From Chenopodium formosanum (lineage: Eukaryota > Streptophyta > Magnoliopsida > Caryophyllales > Amaranthaceae): a stretch of 64,000 nucleotides of DNA. The notes beneath the pieces are model-generated. The model searched no databases, was not told the origin of the DNA, and was given only the letters and a program-made list of their open reading frames with translations. The stretch is taken from NCBI GenBank assembly GCA_024500155.1, contig CM044862.1:25814501-25878500 (forward strand), written 5' to 3'. Positions 52,802-64,000 of this stretch are shown piece after piece (position 1 is the first letter of the stretch; each line of letters begins with the position of its first letter). The translations under genes and the position numbers were made by a program.

Positions 52802-55800
52802 GCATGATGGATTTAATAGTAATATTATTCTCAATCTTATTTTATCCAAGTGATATTTTAGCTCATCCAGCTTCACTAAGTCTTGTTAAACTATTTGCTA
52901 TTTTATATGGTTGAAAGACTCTACTTGAGTCTTTCTTGTTTTACATAGTTTTTAGCCTAGCTGATACATTTTATACATTTGGGTCGAAAGCCTTTCAAAG
53001 TCCTTTATGTTTAACATGGTAAATTTCTTTATTTGTTCAAGCATTTAATTAAGTCTATACCATAGCTCTTAGTTCCCAATATGTAATAAGTATCTCCTTT
53101 ATCTCTTTCCATTGTCCAAAATACTTTCAAATCTAAGCATTTATCATTTGATAATTAATTTACAACAGAGTTTGTGAACTTCTTGTTGGACCTTAAAAAA
53201 TTGACTCTTGCTCCCACTAATTTCTTTTCCATAAGAATTTCAATGTTTCTATATAAACCAATCCTTTTATTAACTTTATGAAAAAACACGTTCTAATTCC
53301 TTTATGCAATGCTTTCGCCAATCCCATTATGGAATTCTTGAGCTTGCTGCCAAATCTAGCATTATTTATATTTTCAAAACCCTTATACTATTTTCATAGT
53401 AAATTCCAATATCCTATTTTAGGAAGGCAACTTTGTTTTCTATTTTGCCATATTCCATATGTGCAATTTTGCTAGAATAATCATGAAAAGAGTTGAGCAT
53501 TCCGATTGGTGAATAATTTTTTTATTGAAATCAACGCCGTGAATTTAATTGTATCCTTTTCAACCAGTCTACCTATGCATGCATATACATTTCCACATTT
53601 GTTAGTTTTCTGCTTGAAAACTTATTTGTGATCGATGATATGGGTCTTTAACCCTTCATGCAAATTAATCAACTTTTATTCATGATTTTAAAACATGGAG
53701 TCTATTTCGGTTTTATGGCCTTTAACCATTATTCTGAATTGGGATTTGTCGTAGATAATTTGCAAGACATTATTCCCTTACCATCTAATAGTAAATAGTA
53801 CGCTTGCAAGTCTTAGGTTTATATCTAACTTAATAGAAATTTATAGGATTCAATCCAAACCATTTGTGAATTCTATACCTATACGGGGTAATTGCATCAA
53901 ACACTAAGTTTAAAGGCGCTTTCAAAGCACTTTGATTATGTTGATTTTACTCTAACATTTCTGATGTTTTGTGAGTAATGAATTCACTTTTAAGGAACTT
54001 GTAAAGTCCTTTTGAGTATTCTTGATCAGGCGTTCAAATGAAGCCCTTTGAGGTTTCCAAGATTCTATTTGTTGCAAAGCTCAATGGTCATCGAGTTCAT
54101 TTTCCTCCCACTTTTCATTTTGGAAATGTGTTATTCTCATAAAGCACACCAGTTAGAGCAACAAATAGTATGTTCTCAGTAGAGTTTTGGAGGTAATGCA
54201 TGTAGTCAACTTGTATGCTTATAAAGAGACATGTATGTTGTCTTTGGATAAAATTTTATTGTTAAACAAACACTTAGCTCCTACTTAAGCTATCGTAGCC
54301 TTTATTAAGCCATTAAGCTCCCACTAAGCCACCTAGATTTAGTAGAGCCAACGAGTTCCCATAGGGCCACTTAGCTCCTACTAAGCTAGTGAGCTCCCAG
54401 TAAAGCTAAAAGTCTTAGACATATACTTATAAAGTTGTTTAGAATTTATTTTTATCCATAATTGAATATTTTGTGCTTTCTTAGCCTTGAAATTTTTTTT
54501 AGTGTAACATTTGCAATTTTTGCAATTCTTTAACAGTTTTATAAGATGGGATGTAATCCATCATTGTTCGAGTCATTTTCAAATGGCATCGAGGTCTCCG
54601 TGAAGACATACTATGTTCTCTATAGAGTTATTTAATGAAAAATTTGAATTTCATAATATTGAGATGGTCACACTTCACTCAATCAAATGTCGCTCGATCT
54701 AGACATTTTTGATATCTTGTCCAGTCGATTCTATACATAATTGAGCTTTTGAGCTACACAGGGTCAAGTTTGTTCACATTGGATGAATACATCCGTATTC
54801 ATTCCAATTCTTGTGAAACACTGAAGTAAGTAAATCTTCTGTAACTTTTGGAGTCAATTGTCTATGCATAGTATAATAACCCTTTACTTAGTCAGTTTTT
54901 AACAAGTAAGACTTGCTTATCTTAGAACGATTCAAAATTTATCAACTATCTAGAGCCTATCTAATAGAGCCTTAAGTACGTTCTTGTCAACGTTACATTG
55001 CAAAAGATGTTTGGATCATAAATCATGCCCCGTGACATGAACTTTGTGATTTTATCATGTTAGGGAAATGTTTGTTTATAATCAAGCAATCTTGACTCAT
55101 GGCTTGAATAACCATGTAATTCAAATGAATTCGCAACTATTGCTCTCTACTTTGAATATGTGTCTTTCCATGTGTTAACAGATTGTTTGTTTATTATGGA
55201 ACATAATAACCATTTATTTTTTATAGCCTTAGCTTAAAAAGGTCTTTAAACAAAGCATATGACCTTACAACTGATGTAGCTCTTTTTGCTTCTTTCTAAG
55301 CTTGTAAGTCAATATCTTAGCTTAACATCAGTAGTTTGAGATCAATTTAAAATTTGAACACTCAAGAAGTATCCGATACATGTGAAGATAATGAGTTGCT
55401 AAGGTAACAATAATAACATAAACTCTTTAGTAGAAACGGAATCTTAATCCTTTTCTTAGCTCCTTGTTTCCTATATTTCTTATCATACATCATCTAATAA
55501 TCTTTAAGAACTGTTTCTTAAATATTTTTGAATTTTTATGCTTTGTTAGCCATATTTAAGCATCTAGTGCGTCGTTAAACAAAGTTCCATCTTTTCCTTT
55601 AATTTGTACTAGAGTTACTACATCTATGAGTTAGTCTTTTATGAGAATCATATTTTAGAAATGTCTTTCCTGTCATTGAGAAGTGCTCTCAATGATTTCC
55701 TTTACCAATCATTAAAAACAATATAATTTAATTTAGCATTCTACAAATATAAGTTTAAAGTATAACAATTTATCAAGATAATAACATATTACGTTGGAAA

Positions 55801-56999
55801 TTTAAAAGCATTCATGCAAACTTTCAATCTTATTAGGCGTCTTATCTATGCATTAAAATTGTCCCCATTTGGCAAGAATAAGGCGTTTTCAAGATCCAAT
55901 GAATCAATGAGTGATTAAGCATGCTTTGACTAGTATTAACACTTATTACTCTAAGGTAAGAAACTCTTTTCTAATGGCTTCAAGCCACGCTAAGATAAGA
56001 AACACTTTTTTGCCACGACATGTTATGCATAACTCCATCACTCATATCCTTGAGTCTAACCAAAACCAACATGCATACCCTGTATGTCTTACGTTCCTAG
56101 GAAAGTAGTGTTGCCTTGCTTTTGCGTAGAGACCGTCACTATTCTCACTTGTTCCGTAAGTGTTGTTTTGGAATAGCAAGTTTTATACAATATTTTTAGG
56201 AACCTAGGAATTCTGTGTTGGTTTATTTAAGTGAACTTAATTAATCATCACAAAATTTTGAAATCCTAACCATGCATCTAACTTATCATTCATATATATA
56301 AGAATAAATATATAACGTAAACATAAGTAAATGATGCATTTAGCAACTAGCATGACCCTTTGAGTCTTCAAGTCTTTATGGGTCTTCTTTTGAAACTTCA
56401 TGGCTTCTTCTTCTAAGAAACTCCGTCTTCAAGACAAAATAAAAATAATGAAACTACTAGTATCTACGATTAGGAATAACCTAAATGAAATACTAAGGTG
56501 CAAAATTACAAAATGGTTCGTAGACCATATTTAGATTTACAAACATACACGACGGAACGCAGTTCGTATTTTCTATCCTAATCGGGCCCCACTAGTTGCC
56601 TTTTTATAAAACTTGTGAGAGATTATACATTCTATTTATCCATTAACTATATGTGAATGGCCCATGCATTTTACAACGAAAAACAAGTAATAATGGATCA
56701 AAACACGTAAACTAGTAACTAACTTAGGTGGTTAATCCGATTAACGCGCCTAATTAAAACTAGTCAAAGTTGTTGAACGATTATGTGATTAAGCGCAATT
56801 AAAATAGCTAAAATAAATAATGAAGCTCCAACTAAATTACGCATCTAACTTAATTAATCCAATCAATTGAGCCAGTAAACCCAATATTTTGCAAAAATTT
56901 AAATTTACAAGTGCCGCTTAAAACCGAGGCCTAGCTTCATAAAATGAATTAAATTAATAAACATAAATAAAATAATTAAATCAGAAATGAAGCGCAAAA
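52802..56999. other. Non-coding DNA with dispersed CTCCCACT words
   Basis: Over 4 kb without a credible gene. A degenerate repeat at about 54265-54420 has four or five units of the form TTAGCTCCYACTAAGCYA. The same CTCCCACT core is found at 53215 and 54108. The end near 56510-56590 (GGTTCGTAGACC, CGACGGAACGCAG, CTAATCGGGCCCCAC) looks like a repeat boundary, but no partner is in the window. Element class undetermined. Confidence 0.4.
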
Positions 57000-57290
57000 C
57001 TACAAAGCCTTAAGACCTCAAGTGCCTAGCATCAAGCCTTTCGGCTTGGTGTGCTAGGCATCAAAGGCGTGGGTGCTTTGTGCAGGCTCATGCGCACAAT
57101 GCAGACACATGGACACCCAAAACGCACCAAGGTGCTGCCTCGGATACTTTGCTCGAGTATCGTACACACACGAGGCATTATCCAACACCCTTCGACAGCC
57201 ACATGTGGGCTGCGCAAGCAGCTCGGCTGGCCGAAGGTGTGCACTTGGCTATTGTGCCTCGTTTTACATGCTCATGTTTAGGATAAATTT
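57000..57290. repeat. GC-rich island with hairpin
   Basis: A 290-bp island of higher GC in AT-rich DNA. At 57023-57060 TGCCTAGCATCAAGCC and GGCTTGGTGTGCTAGGCA pair with a TTTC loop and a two-base bulge. Several overlapping frames exist only because the island lacks stops; none has a known motif. Confidence 0.5.
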
Positions 57291-57964
57291 CTGATTTTTG
57301 TGTGACGTTTCTATTCAATTCTAAACTAATTTTAGCACAATATTTTGAGCAAACTAAATGAAAATTAAAACAAGTCCAACTAAATAAAATTCATTTAAGT
57401 GCACGAACTAAACCAAATTAATCAAGATATATTCTTTAAATAAAATTTGGTTCAACTTGATGATACAAAATGAATGGTTATTCTCACTATTAATTTAACC
57501 AACATAAATTAATCATGAGATTTGAAAAAATTTAAAGGGAGTTGGAAAAAAAAACATAAATACTTGTGAAAATTTCCAACTATAACTTGTGAATCCTTGG
57601 AAAAATTTCATCTTCTTATGAAGATAAATTAAATTTCAATCACAAGTTTGAAACTTTACGACTTTAATTTAATCAGCTTATTAAATTATTAAATCAAGAA
57701 AGTTCAATCATCGAATGTAGTAAGTCAAGATCACACCAAATAAAAAATTAAAGATTGAATCTTTAACACATTTTGGGACCTCAAAATCACAAAATCACCA
57801 TACACATTTAATTAATGCAATTTATTTGCAAAAATATGAGCTTTCAAGTTTATGTGAAAAATGAGCCAACCATTAATGACAAATTACTACATAGTAAGAA
57901 ATCATGCTTAAAAGTGCTTTAAACATGCAAAAACTTAAAGGAAAGAACGTAACACATAATCACA
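57291..57964. other. AT-rich spacer
   Basis: No gene or clear repeat seen. Its right end abuts the truncated DUF7745 frame of Tat2. Confidence 0.4.
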
Positions 57965-58607
57965 ATTAAAATGCCATTATGATCCAACCTTTGAACAAAG
58001 TTTGAAGCAATGGGTCACTTCCCGTTCAACTGAGGACAAACTAGCTTTCGAAATTTACCACTTAGACTCTCTATTAAATTATTTGCAACTAGTGGTTAAC
58101 TTTAATTTTCTTCATGCCTCAGTAAACCATTGGGACTCTAACCACCATATTTTCTTGTTTAAAGGGGATGAAATTGTCCCCCTACCAAATGATTTTGAGG
58201 CCTTGCTAGGTTTCCCCACAAATACTCTACCGGTGACTTATTTGCCTACCTTGTAAGATCCCATACCAATATTCCAAAGATTTTTTGACTTGCTTAACAA
58301 TGATATGACCAACATCGGAACAGAAGAAGGCGTGAACTTGGTTAAATTTATTGAACATTTTGTCGCCCCTCGTGATAACATGACTAAACAACGCTTTAAA
58401 AATCGTGCTTTATGTTATTGTTTGTTTGTTAATTGTTTACTTAGGACAAGCAAAGAATACGGAGATTATTCCATGGTGTCCATAGTAGAGAAAATAGAGG
58501 GATGTCATTCACCCGCTCCTTTTGTTTTGGCGAAAATCGTTCTATGATTGAATCGCCTTAGAGGAGACCTTAACAAAAACGGTTTCACGGGAAGTCCACT
58601 CCTATTA
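57965..58607 (+). pseudogene. DUF7745-like fragment, antisense inside Tat2
   Basis: Reads FEQSLKQWVTSRSTEDKL, then FLHASVNHWDSNHHIFLFKG and VPLPNDFEALLGFP, matching the Tat1 gene (HEWCRSLNARERKE, TALEFWNTDTHCFGIG, LLPEEFGAILGF). It continues in one frame through a TAA at 58254 and a TGA at 58545 to GSPLLLH, the point where the Tat1 gene has its splice donor. There it meets the integrase coding strand, so exon 2 is deleted. The N-terminus is cut by flanking DNA. No ATG is seen. Confidence 0.7.
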
Positions 58608-59610
58608 CACATTTTTCAATTTGACTGGTTGAACTGCGTCCATTCCGAAAACTAAGAAGTATTACATTACTCCTATTGATGTTCGTATAGACGTTTAATA
58701 ACCCCATAATGCGAAGTATCGTTAATTCGGCCAATCTTTATAATTTTATGCAATTTTCTTAATGATGACTGTTATATTTTTATTTGTTGACTCTACAGCT
58801 TCATTCATTTTATGTCTTTATAGGGATGAGTGTTGATGTTTTACTTTATAACGAGTTAAGAGGGTCTCGACTTCGGCTTTGAATTGAGATCCCTGATCAC
58901 TAATTAGTTCATGTGTAACTCCATATCTACAAAATATGTTTTGTTCGAGAAACTTTGCAACATTTTAAGAAGTGATATTCACGTAAGAAGAAACCTTAAT
59001 CCACTTAGTGAAGTAATCGATGGCACTAATACGTACTCGTGCCCTCCTCCTCCTGTTGGAGAAACTTTTCCAATTATGTCAATTCCCCAAGTCGAAAAAG
59101 GCCAAGGGGAAGTGAGATTGTATAGTTCGGATGGTGGAAGGTGTTGTAAATTAGCGAACATTCGACGCTCTTGACATTTTTTAACATATTATATGCAATC
59201 ATGTTCCATAGTGGACCAATAGTACCCTTGTCGTGAAATTATTTTTGAAAGCATTTTTCCATTCATGTGAGGTCCACAAACATCTTTGTGAGAATTTTCC
59301 ATAAGGCGTGTGGCTTCCGGTTGGCCTGTACATAATAAATTTTGACCATTAAGTCCTTTTTTGCATAATTGACCATTTACTAGACCATATTGGGCCGCAA
59401 GTGTTCGTAAGGCTCGTTGATCTTTCGATGAAGTATTTTCGAGATATGTGCTATGAGTAATATATTGTAGGATATGATCATACCAAGGACTGTCTCCTTC
59501 GATGTCATTAATTTCCTCTATTGCGTTGCAATACGCTTGTTCTTTTCTTCTATCAACGCATAATGACATCATATTTAAATGATCTGGAATGTTGACCATT
59601 GAAGCTAATT
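58608..59610 (-). pseudogene. Tat2 integrase region
   Basis: Encodes the zinc-binding region (GPHMNGKMLSKIISRQGYYW ... DC) at 59189-59599 and a DDE core (WGIDIIGKVSPTGGGGHEYV near 59060-59110, ISDQGSQF near 58885, EAVESTNKN near 58795). Several stops break it. The C-terminal domain present in Tat1 is missing after FGMDAVQPVKL, at the junction with the antisense DUF7745 fragment. Confidence 0.82.
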
Positions 59611-60500
59611 TTGCTAGCGCATCGGCAAATTGATTGTCATCCCTTGGGAGATATTTAAATCAATATGTTCAAATTGCTCGATGAATTGCTCTAGGTGTGC
59701 TTGGTATAACATCATTATGGAGTTCTTTATTTTCCATTTTTTTAGTATATGATTTATAATCAAACTGGAGTCTCCATACACCTCTAATTTTTGAACACCT
59801 ATGCTAGCTGTTGCTTCTAATCCAATAATGAATGCTTCACATTTTGCGGCATTATTAGTAACCTCAAAGTCTAGTTTAACATAGATTGGAGTATGTGCTC
59901 CCTCTAGACTTATGAGTAACACTCCTACGCCACATCCTTTTTTATTGGACGCATTGTCAAAGTACTTTACCCATTTGTCATCTTGTGTCATGAGAATCTC
60001 TTCATTCGGAAGATGAGTAGAATCTGCACGACTTGTTTGAATTGGATGTTGTGCCAGAAAGTTAGAAATTACTTTTCCTTTCATTGATTTTTAAGGAATA
60101 TATTTTAAATCAAATTCGGCCAACATCACCAACCACTTAGATATCCTTCCATATATGGGTGGTGGTTCAAACAAATACTTTATTCCATTTTGTTTAGAAA
60201 TCACATGAGTAGTGTGTGGTAACATATAATGTCGTAATTTTTGGTTTCCCACACTAATGCTAGGCTTGTCTTTTTTGAGGTGCTATATTTTGTTTCATAT
60301 TGGATGAATTTTTTACTCATGTAATATATTGCACGCTCGACTTTTTCTACCTCTTGTGCTAACATGGCACCTATGGCTGTATCTGTAACTGTAATGTATA
60401 GCCTAAGAGGTAGTTTGGGTACTGGTGGTGCTAAAATTGGTGGAATTTTGAGATAATTCTTGATCGTCCCATTCTTGTTTCTCCTTTTTTTTCAATTTTT
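59611..60500 (-). pseudogene. Tat2 RNase H regions
   Basis: 60084-59614 is open and encodes the additional RNase H: KGKVISNFLAQHP, YFDNASNKKGCGVGVLLISL and ASIGVQKLEVYGDSSLIINH. The first motif has Asn where Tat1 has Gly after the catalytic Asp. 60100-60480 holds the first RNase H (minus-strand KYLFEPPPIYGRISKWL-like and AMLAQEVEKVE segments) with frameshifts. Confidence 0.8.
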
Positions 60501-61950
60501 TAAATATTGACTCACAGTCATAGTGAATTTGTTAATAAATCGACTAATGTATTGTGCTTTGCCAAGGAATCCCCTAATTTCGTTTTATGTTTGAAGGGGA
60601 GGAATGTCAACAATTGCCTTTATTTTAGAGGGATTAATCTCGATGCCACGTGTGCTTACTACGTATCCGAGTAACTTACCAGAAGTTACTCCGAAGGCTC
60701 ATTTTTTTGGATTCAATTGCATTTTGTATTCGTTTATGCGAGTGAAAAATTTGCGTAAAGCTTTTATATGTCCCATTCTATCTTTGGAATTCACGATCAT
60801 ATCAACCATATACACTTCTATTTCTTTATGCATCATATCATGCAAGAGAGTCATAGCCGTTCTTTGGTACGTAGCTCCTGCATTTTTTAAACTGAATGGA
60901 ATGACTTTGTAGCAATACATACCCCAAGGGGTAATAAATCATGTCTTTTCTTCATCTTCTTTTGCCATTAAATTTGGTTGTAACCTGCTTATCCATCCAT
61001 AAAGGATAATATCGCATGTTCAGCCGTGTTATCTACCAATATATCAATATGTGGTAGAGGAAAATCGTCTTTAGGGCTAGCTTTATTAAGAACCTTAAAG
61101 TCGACACACATGCGAACTTGTCCATCCTTTTTAAAGACTGGAACGATGTTCGCGACCCATTCTGGGTAATTACATACGCGAATAAAACCAGATTTCAACT
61201 GTTTTTGTACTTCTTCTTTTATTTTTAATGCAACATCAGGTTTCATTCGTCAAAGTTTTTGTTTTACTAGTTTACAGGTAGGGTTCAAGAGAATGGTATG
61301 TTTCGCGACTTTTCTATCTATTCCAGGTATGTCCTTGTATGACTAATTAAACACATCTTCGAATTTTTTTAGCGTCGATACGAGGGTCGATCGCTCTTCT
61401 GGATTTAGAGTTAAGTCAATTTTGACTTCTTTTTCATTTTCGTTAGTTCCTATGTTACCTTTTTCAGTTTCTTCAACGTTAGGGTTCTTTTGTTCTCGTT
61501 TATTAATTAGTTCAACCAATTTATTAATGTTATCATCTTCATTACATTGATTGTTATAGCATTCGAAAGATTCAAGAGAAGGCATATACTCGGAAATAGA
61601 GCTCATATTATTAAAATCAAAAGAAAGTACTTCAAGAGAAGAATCCTTTTTGGGACCTTCGTCCTTAGAACTAGAAAATAAAGATTCAGTAATGGCCACA
61701 AGGCCTAGATTTTCAGCTTCCCTAGAGTCTATAATAGATTCATCGTCCGATTCTTCGAACATCTTCCCTTCGCCTATGACGATTTCAAGCATATCGCCTT
61801 TGTGATTGGTCCATTTGAAATATTTCCTCCATCCATGCACGAAAGTTTCATTTGAAAGGGTGATCAATGAGGTTGTGTCAAAAGCTTCATCTTCAATGGC
61901 GTTTTTATTGGTGATTGTAGCACAATGATTTTGCTCTAGTCCAAATAGCA
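60501..61950 (-). pseudogene. Tat2 reverse transcriptase and linker
   Basis: 61951-61343 encodes the acidic linker (MLFGLEQNHCATITNKNAI at its start, DLTLNPEERSTLVSTLKKFE near the end). 61246-60989 has MKPDVALKIKEEVQKQLKSG, FIRVCNYPEWVANIVPVFKK and MCVDFKVLNKASPKDDFPLP. 60920-60699 has FSLKNAGATYQRTAMTLLHD and the catalytic box as VYMVDMIVN instead of VYVDDMIV, so one catalytic Asp is lost. Frameshifts near 60960 and 61260. Confidence 0.85.
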
Positions 61951-62500
61951 AGTTAAATGCTTGCCCATCATAGTACCCTGGAATTGGGTGTTTTTATTTA
62001 ACGATACTAAGATCGTTATCCAAGAAGTAGCAATCATGAAATATTTCAAATCTAGGCTTCTTGATTCCTTCCAGAACCTTAGTTCTGGAAAGTCGTAGCA
62101 TGGGTAATCTTCTCCTTCCCTAATGAATTGCCCATTAAGGTTTCGTTGATAGGATGGGAGTAAAGTGATTATCCCTCTCTTATTATTGTCTCTACACGTT
62201 TTGTTTTTTGCATCGTGAGACTCTAATTCTTCTTTGGTTGGTTTATATCCCAATCCAAAGGAGAAGCTTTTCTTTGGGATAGGACGTAAGAGAGATTAAT
62301 TCATTCCTATTACTAAAGGCATCCCAGGAAAGTACCAACTCTTGAGTAAGATGTTGTTTACAGACAAAGCCGTTAGAGTGTTCATGTGAGAATTCCTATG
62401 TTCTTTACAAGTACTTAGGAGTTCCCAAATGCTAATATTCGCCTTTGATTGGCGAAGTTGTTTGACCAATGGATCTTCCACCTCAAGTGGAGGTGGTATT
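61951..62500 (-). pseudogene. Tat2 gag-pol linker with protease deleted
   Basis: 62481-62296 reads VKQLRQSKANISIWELLSTC, KEHRNSHMNTLTAL and then directly LLKSWYFPGMPLVIG. In Tat1 these two segments are more than 600 bp apart with the protease between them. The protease active site is therefore absent. 62253-61936 continues with KPTKEELESHDAKNK and the LNGQFIREGEDYPCYDFPE motif found in Tat1 around the 19741 stop. Confidence 0.8.
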
Positions 62501-64000
62501 GGATTTTGTACTTGACCTTAAGTTTTATTTTGTGTGGTCGAAGATCCATTTTGTGGTGGTGCTTGGTACACTCGCCCAAAACTAGTTAAATAATCTATCT
62601 CATTTGGGTTAGTTATAGGACTCGTAAACCAACTCTCTTCTAGAGGCTTTGGATGTGCCTCCCTTTCAAGATGTTCTATGACTTTAGCTTGATGTCATTG
62701 TTCATCTAAGGAGAGATTCGATAAATCTTGCGATTTCCCTGAGAAATGATCCCAATAAAGCGCTCCATTTGTTTCATTTTGCAAACAAGATGGAGGTGGG
62801 ACGGCGGCATACTTAGAGACATATAAATCTGGAAAGTCGTCGTCTCATAGTCCACATACTTCATTAGTTGCCCCTATGAGTATTGTGGATAGAGGTTCTC
62901 CTGTAGGTGTGATATAGTCCAAAGGAATGAACATATCACTTCCCATATAGTCCTCATCGATGTTAAACACCCCTAAGGGGGATGCATTATTGTTGGGTTT
63001 AGGCGTGAGAATTCTCCCATCGTCTACTAAATCTTATATTTTGTGCTTTAAAACATAGCAACATTTAGTATCATGTCAAACGCCTCTATGATAAGCACAA
63101 TAAGCACTACCATTCCATTGAGGAAATCTTCTTTCTGGTGGAGTGGTTGGTGTTGGCCTTGTTAGCACAAGTAAGCCTTTTTCAATTAAATTTTCTAACA
63201 AATCTTTATAGCTTACAGGAAATGGAGTAAATTTTCTTTCTTTTATCCATCTTTTTCTAGGATCATCGTATCAATTTGTGTTACTTTATTGCGTGGAGGT
63301 CACAAATACGTGAATAAAGGATGATGCATTATCATTCCCCTTCTCTTAGTTATTCTAAGGTTGATGATGGGGATGAGGTTTGTTTGCTTTTTCTTTAGCA
63401 AGATCATCTTCAATCCTAGTAGCCACATAATAGACCTTTTAAAAAGAGTCTAGACCAAGGTAACGTAGATGTTTGTTGTACTTTTAATGACATTTGTCAA
63501 TGAATTTTTGTACTAACTCGAGTTCAAGAGGCCTTTGGGCAAGATAGGCTTCCTTTCTCGCCATCTACCATAGAAAGCAAGGAAACCTTCATCTTCGCCT
63601 TGCTTAAGCATCTCGAGCTCATGTAAAGTTGAATTAAACTCTACGTTACTCTCATATTGGGTAAGGAAAGCCGAAACTACATCTTCCCATGTTGCTTTGA
63701 ATTTTGGATCGAGCCCATAATACCACTCTCTCGCGGTTGGGTCTAGAAATAAAGGGAAAGTCAAAGCATAAAGAATCGGAACAACTCCCTTTAGTGTCAT
63801 AGTGCCAGTAAAAGACCTTGAATGATTTTGTGGATTATTGGTCACCTTAAATATTGGCAAGTCCGTAGCTATGAACTTTTTTGGTAAATCAAGTCCTGGG
63901 GAGGAGCAAACTTTTCTGCGTCAAAGTACTTGGTCCCCATTGTAGAACGTAGAACTAGCTTCTCCAACGACTTTTCTTTGATGGATAATTGTTCCATCTC
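62501..64000 (-). pseudogene. Tat2 gag region, running off the window
   Basis: The gag core at 63860-63513 includes FPLFLDPTAREWYYGLDPKF, KATWEDVVSAFLTQYESNVE and LEMLKQGEDEGFLAFYGRWR. Upstream, in another frame, are LEKLVLRSTMGTKYFDAEKF up to 64000. A knuckle-like CAYHRGV.HDTK.CYVLKHKI is near 63040-63090, matching CKYHQDRGHSTESCWKLKEA in Tat1. Several stops and frameshifts are present. The start codon is probably beyond 64000. Confidence 0.8.

Noticed and set aside
57051..57294. Four overlapping frames on both strands
   Set aside because: Caused by a short GC-rich island without stops; no motif and no clear start context.

Overview
The window is plant nuclear DNA made almost entirely of nested mobile elements. 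I found no intact host gene, no rRNA or tRNA gene and no CRISPR array. The plant assignment rests on Ty3/gypsy elements of the Tat and chromovirus types, a CACTA transposon, plant mobile domain (PMD) and DUF7745-type genes with short GT-AG introns, and captured fragments of plant genes (NLR coiled-coil domain, peroxisomal-type 3-ketoacyl-CoA thiolase, translocon-associated protein beta). The species cannot be fixed from the sequence.

Layout. 1-1940: minus-strand LTR-like repeat running off the left edge, next to a broken Transposase_28-like gene (1941-2851). 2963 to 40880: one very large minus-strand Tat-type retrotransposon ('Tat1'). Its 3' LTR is 2963-4935. Then come a tandem-repeat tract, an antisense PMD gene (6564-8878, five introns) and an antisense DUF7745-like gene (9550-11056, one intron). 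The gag-pol follows, read from 22686 down to 11532, then a long leader, PBS and a truncated 5' LTR (40260-40880). Two elements sit inside Tat1: a 4.26-kb CACTA transposon (12952-17212, 3-bp duplication TCT) that splits gag-pol, and a tandem chromovirus (24254-40152, 5-bp duplication CATGA) arranged LTR-internal-LTR-internal-LTR.

40881-48377 holds an LTR scrap and an older, truncated minus-strand chromovirus with a 1.8-kb foreign stretch in its leader that contains an unrecognised pseudogene. 48378-57964 is mostly non-coding; it includes a truncated LTR, and a solo LTR of the same family in opposite orientation (51283-52796) with target duplication AGCGT. 57965-64000 is a second, more decayed minus-strand Tat element ('Tat2') that lost its protease region and keeps an antisense DUF7745 fragment.

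The point I would look at first is Tat1's internal organisation. Six short clusters of the palindromic motif GGCGCC and its variants (GGCGCT, AGCGCC) lie only at its gene-block borders. One is just upstream of the LTR TATA box, one just upstream of a TATA-like box for the antisense DUF7745 gene, and one upstream of the antisense PMD gene. This looks like one promoter module shared by sense and antisense transcription units. A second point is the CACTA element, which carries pieces of three unrelated host genes in the same orientation, one of them the CC domain of a disease-resistance protein. All protein-coding copies carry stops or frameshifts, so nothing here appears able to move by itself.
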